Assembly (NCBI GenBank): GCA_002084765.1
Contig: NBMB01000061.1
Location: 1-30,968 of the forward strand
Reading direction: 5' to 3'
Length of the DNA: 30,968 nucleotides
DNA from: Candidatus Cloacimonetes bacterium 4572_55
GTDB lineage: Bacteria > 4572-55
Shown here one piece after another: positions 30,801-30,968 of this stretch; the stretch's first letter is position 1; the number at the start of each line of letters is the position of its first letter. Below the pieces are notes generated by a model. The model was not told the DNA's origin, did no database searches, and saw only the letters and a list, made by a program, of their open reading frames with translations. The translations under genes and the position numbers were made by a program.

Positions 30801-30968
30801 GGAGCAAGGCGCGACAAATCATATCATGTACCAGCTCAATCTTGCCGTCACTGTTGCCAACGCTGAATTTACCGGTCTGACCGTCACGACTGGGGGTACT
30901 TATGCGGTCGGCGACATTGTAGCCAACAGCTTTAAGCTCTATTATTCTGCGGATAATTCGCTGGATAT
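27874..30968 (+). CDS. Large secreted repeat protein with G8-like and lamin-tail domains (3' end missing)
   Basis: The frame is open from the ATG at 27874 (GGGAGG six bases upstream) to the window edge, about 1031 codons with no stop. Residues 1-37 are a long signal peptide (LFAFLFLLFSSGVSWGA). Residues about 38-190 look like a jelly-roll binding domain. From about 194 there is a G8-like stretch (GDWNTAGTWATCGG, QAGDNVQIQTGHTVTF). Residues 230-780 are Thr/Asn/Gly-rich beta-helix-like repeats, with a TYGA(A/S)S unit recurring. A lamin-tail domain begins near 795 (WIINEILADP, EFVEIIN, DISGWTLSD), preceded by an acidic DANGDGSSS loop. The rest is another beta domain. It is probably a surface adhesin or matrix protein, likely exported by the type IX route, though its C-terminal signal is outside the window. 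Confidence 0.85.
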   Translation, partial: MVSLMGTRFFSFTRRALNGVLFAFLFLLFSSGVSWGAFSENFDSWADGSYGTTTDYDHTGVGQWQTYNSMCNSQNARSGNAIRFNDDSGQNEYLRYQGLDGNGKDSGIGTISFYYCHWDADGSSVQFQVQYNQSGGGWTNVGSVVTVTSTTYAQFSENVDLSGDDILVQVISIADAERLLIDDFNITDFVASSTCQSAGTGDWNTAGTWATCGGTFPQAGDNVQIQTGHTVTFNGDPITGLGTVTVDAGGTLATGGASRDLQGNSLTVNGTFRIDQGGWASNGTFDYNATGTLEFANTSGSYGFNNADAYWPSGATAPQNVNVSGSGLTMNAARTVAGIFETSSTVTTANNLTANGTLRLNSGGSLDSAPTYGAASLLHYNTGGIYGRSNEWDANDPHHVQLSNTTTLNYPNGSTAARTMTGNLTIDANSALHMNYGTPSLSNPLTVGGNVLLNGTLTLGDAAGGDLNLSGDWTFNTGATFTHNSRSVNFVGTTAQAIGGTGDTTFGYVTFNNANGVTAPAGIIGVQNNFTNTNGFTHNNGTVTFTGTSAQTVSGTVIFNNVSQASAGGVNYGASSTVNGTLTLNAGSSVTTNAPTYGASSTLIYNTGTSFTVGAEWFAAASGQGVPQNVQVNSGTTILFGAANRVASGSLTIDGVLTAPGTGNTLSIAGDLTNTGTFTHNDGSIILNGTDQTITGSFTFYDLTKTVAAAATLTFPASATQTIANALTLQGASGQLLSLRSSTPGTQWDINPQGTRTIGFLDVQDSKNTNATDIDATGSGFVDSGNNIKWKFYSWIINEILADPDATNGDANGDGSSSTTQDEFVEIINNTGGDVDISGWTLSDVAQTRHTFPGGTTITDQCAIVIFGGGTPTGVFGNATVQTASTNSLGFNNGGDTVTLSNGGTVQSVYTYGSEGGNNQSLTRNPDITGSFSPHSTATGSGGALFSPGTLIDGSSICSLTPNIAISSSGPTAGNVEQGATNHIMYQLNLAVTVANAEFTGLTVTTGGTYAVGDIVANSFKLYYSADNSLD

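Overview
The window looks like a chromosomal segment from an uncultivated, respiratory bacterium of the FCB/KSB1-Calditrichota type. This rests on three things: a multihaem cytochrome with a C-terminal FlgD-like sorting domain (motif NYPNPF), a PorV/PorQ-type outer-membrane protein, and a long secreted repeat protein with a lamin-tail domain. The first two point to Gram-negative envelope export by the type IX route. No rRNA, tRNA, insertion sequence or CRISPR array was recognised. UGA serves as an ordinary stop (for example at the ends of the 20445 and 6056 genes), so the standard code applies.

Layout. 184-2136 (+): secreted multihaem cytochrome. 2222-4312 (-): a tight redox operon running MarR regulator, OsmC-like protein, TlpA-like thioredoxin, DUF1858 CxxC protein, and a small DUF6132-like membrane protein. 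The DUF6132-like gene carries an in-frame UGA at the position of a family cysteine, followed at once by a strong hairpin. This is a candidate selenocysteine gene and the most notable item in the window. 4886-5116 (+): small hypothetical membrane protein. 5247-8131 (-): glycoside hydrolase family 2-like protein and an alpha/beta hydrolase. 8457-9785 (-): AT-rich patch with two mosaic paralogous membrane proteins and small ORFs. 9784-12699 (+): exported protein with about twelve G-x-D repeats plus HEAT repeats. 13584-14893 (+): sugar-type ABC solute-binding lipoprotein with a C-terminal frameshift. 14956-16281 (-): YihY/BrkB membrane protein fused to a cyclic-nucleotide-binding domain. 16900-17811 (-): PorV/PorQ-like protein. 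18325-22681 (+): methylmalonyl-CoA mutase small and large subunits. 22766-27590 (-): two P-loop STAND/AAA-type ATPases, one soluble and one membrane-anchored. 27874 to the window end (+): large secreted repeat protein, incomplete at the edge.

A dispersed repeat built on the core TCTGCG, phased at about 10 bp, recurs at least seven times between genes. It appears once inside the 3' end of the DUF1858 gene and once as a 21-bp tandem array between the two ATPase genes. Several good hairpin terminators, one promoter with an overlapping inverted repeat, and a terminator-like hairpin in the mutase leader are annotated. All similarity statements come from reading motifs by eye; no database search was run.
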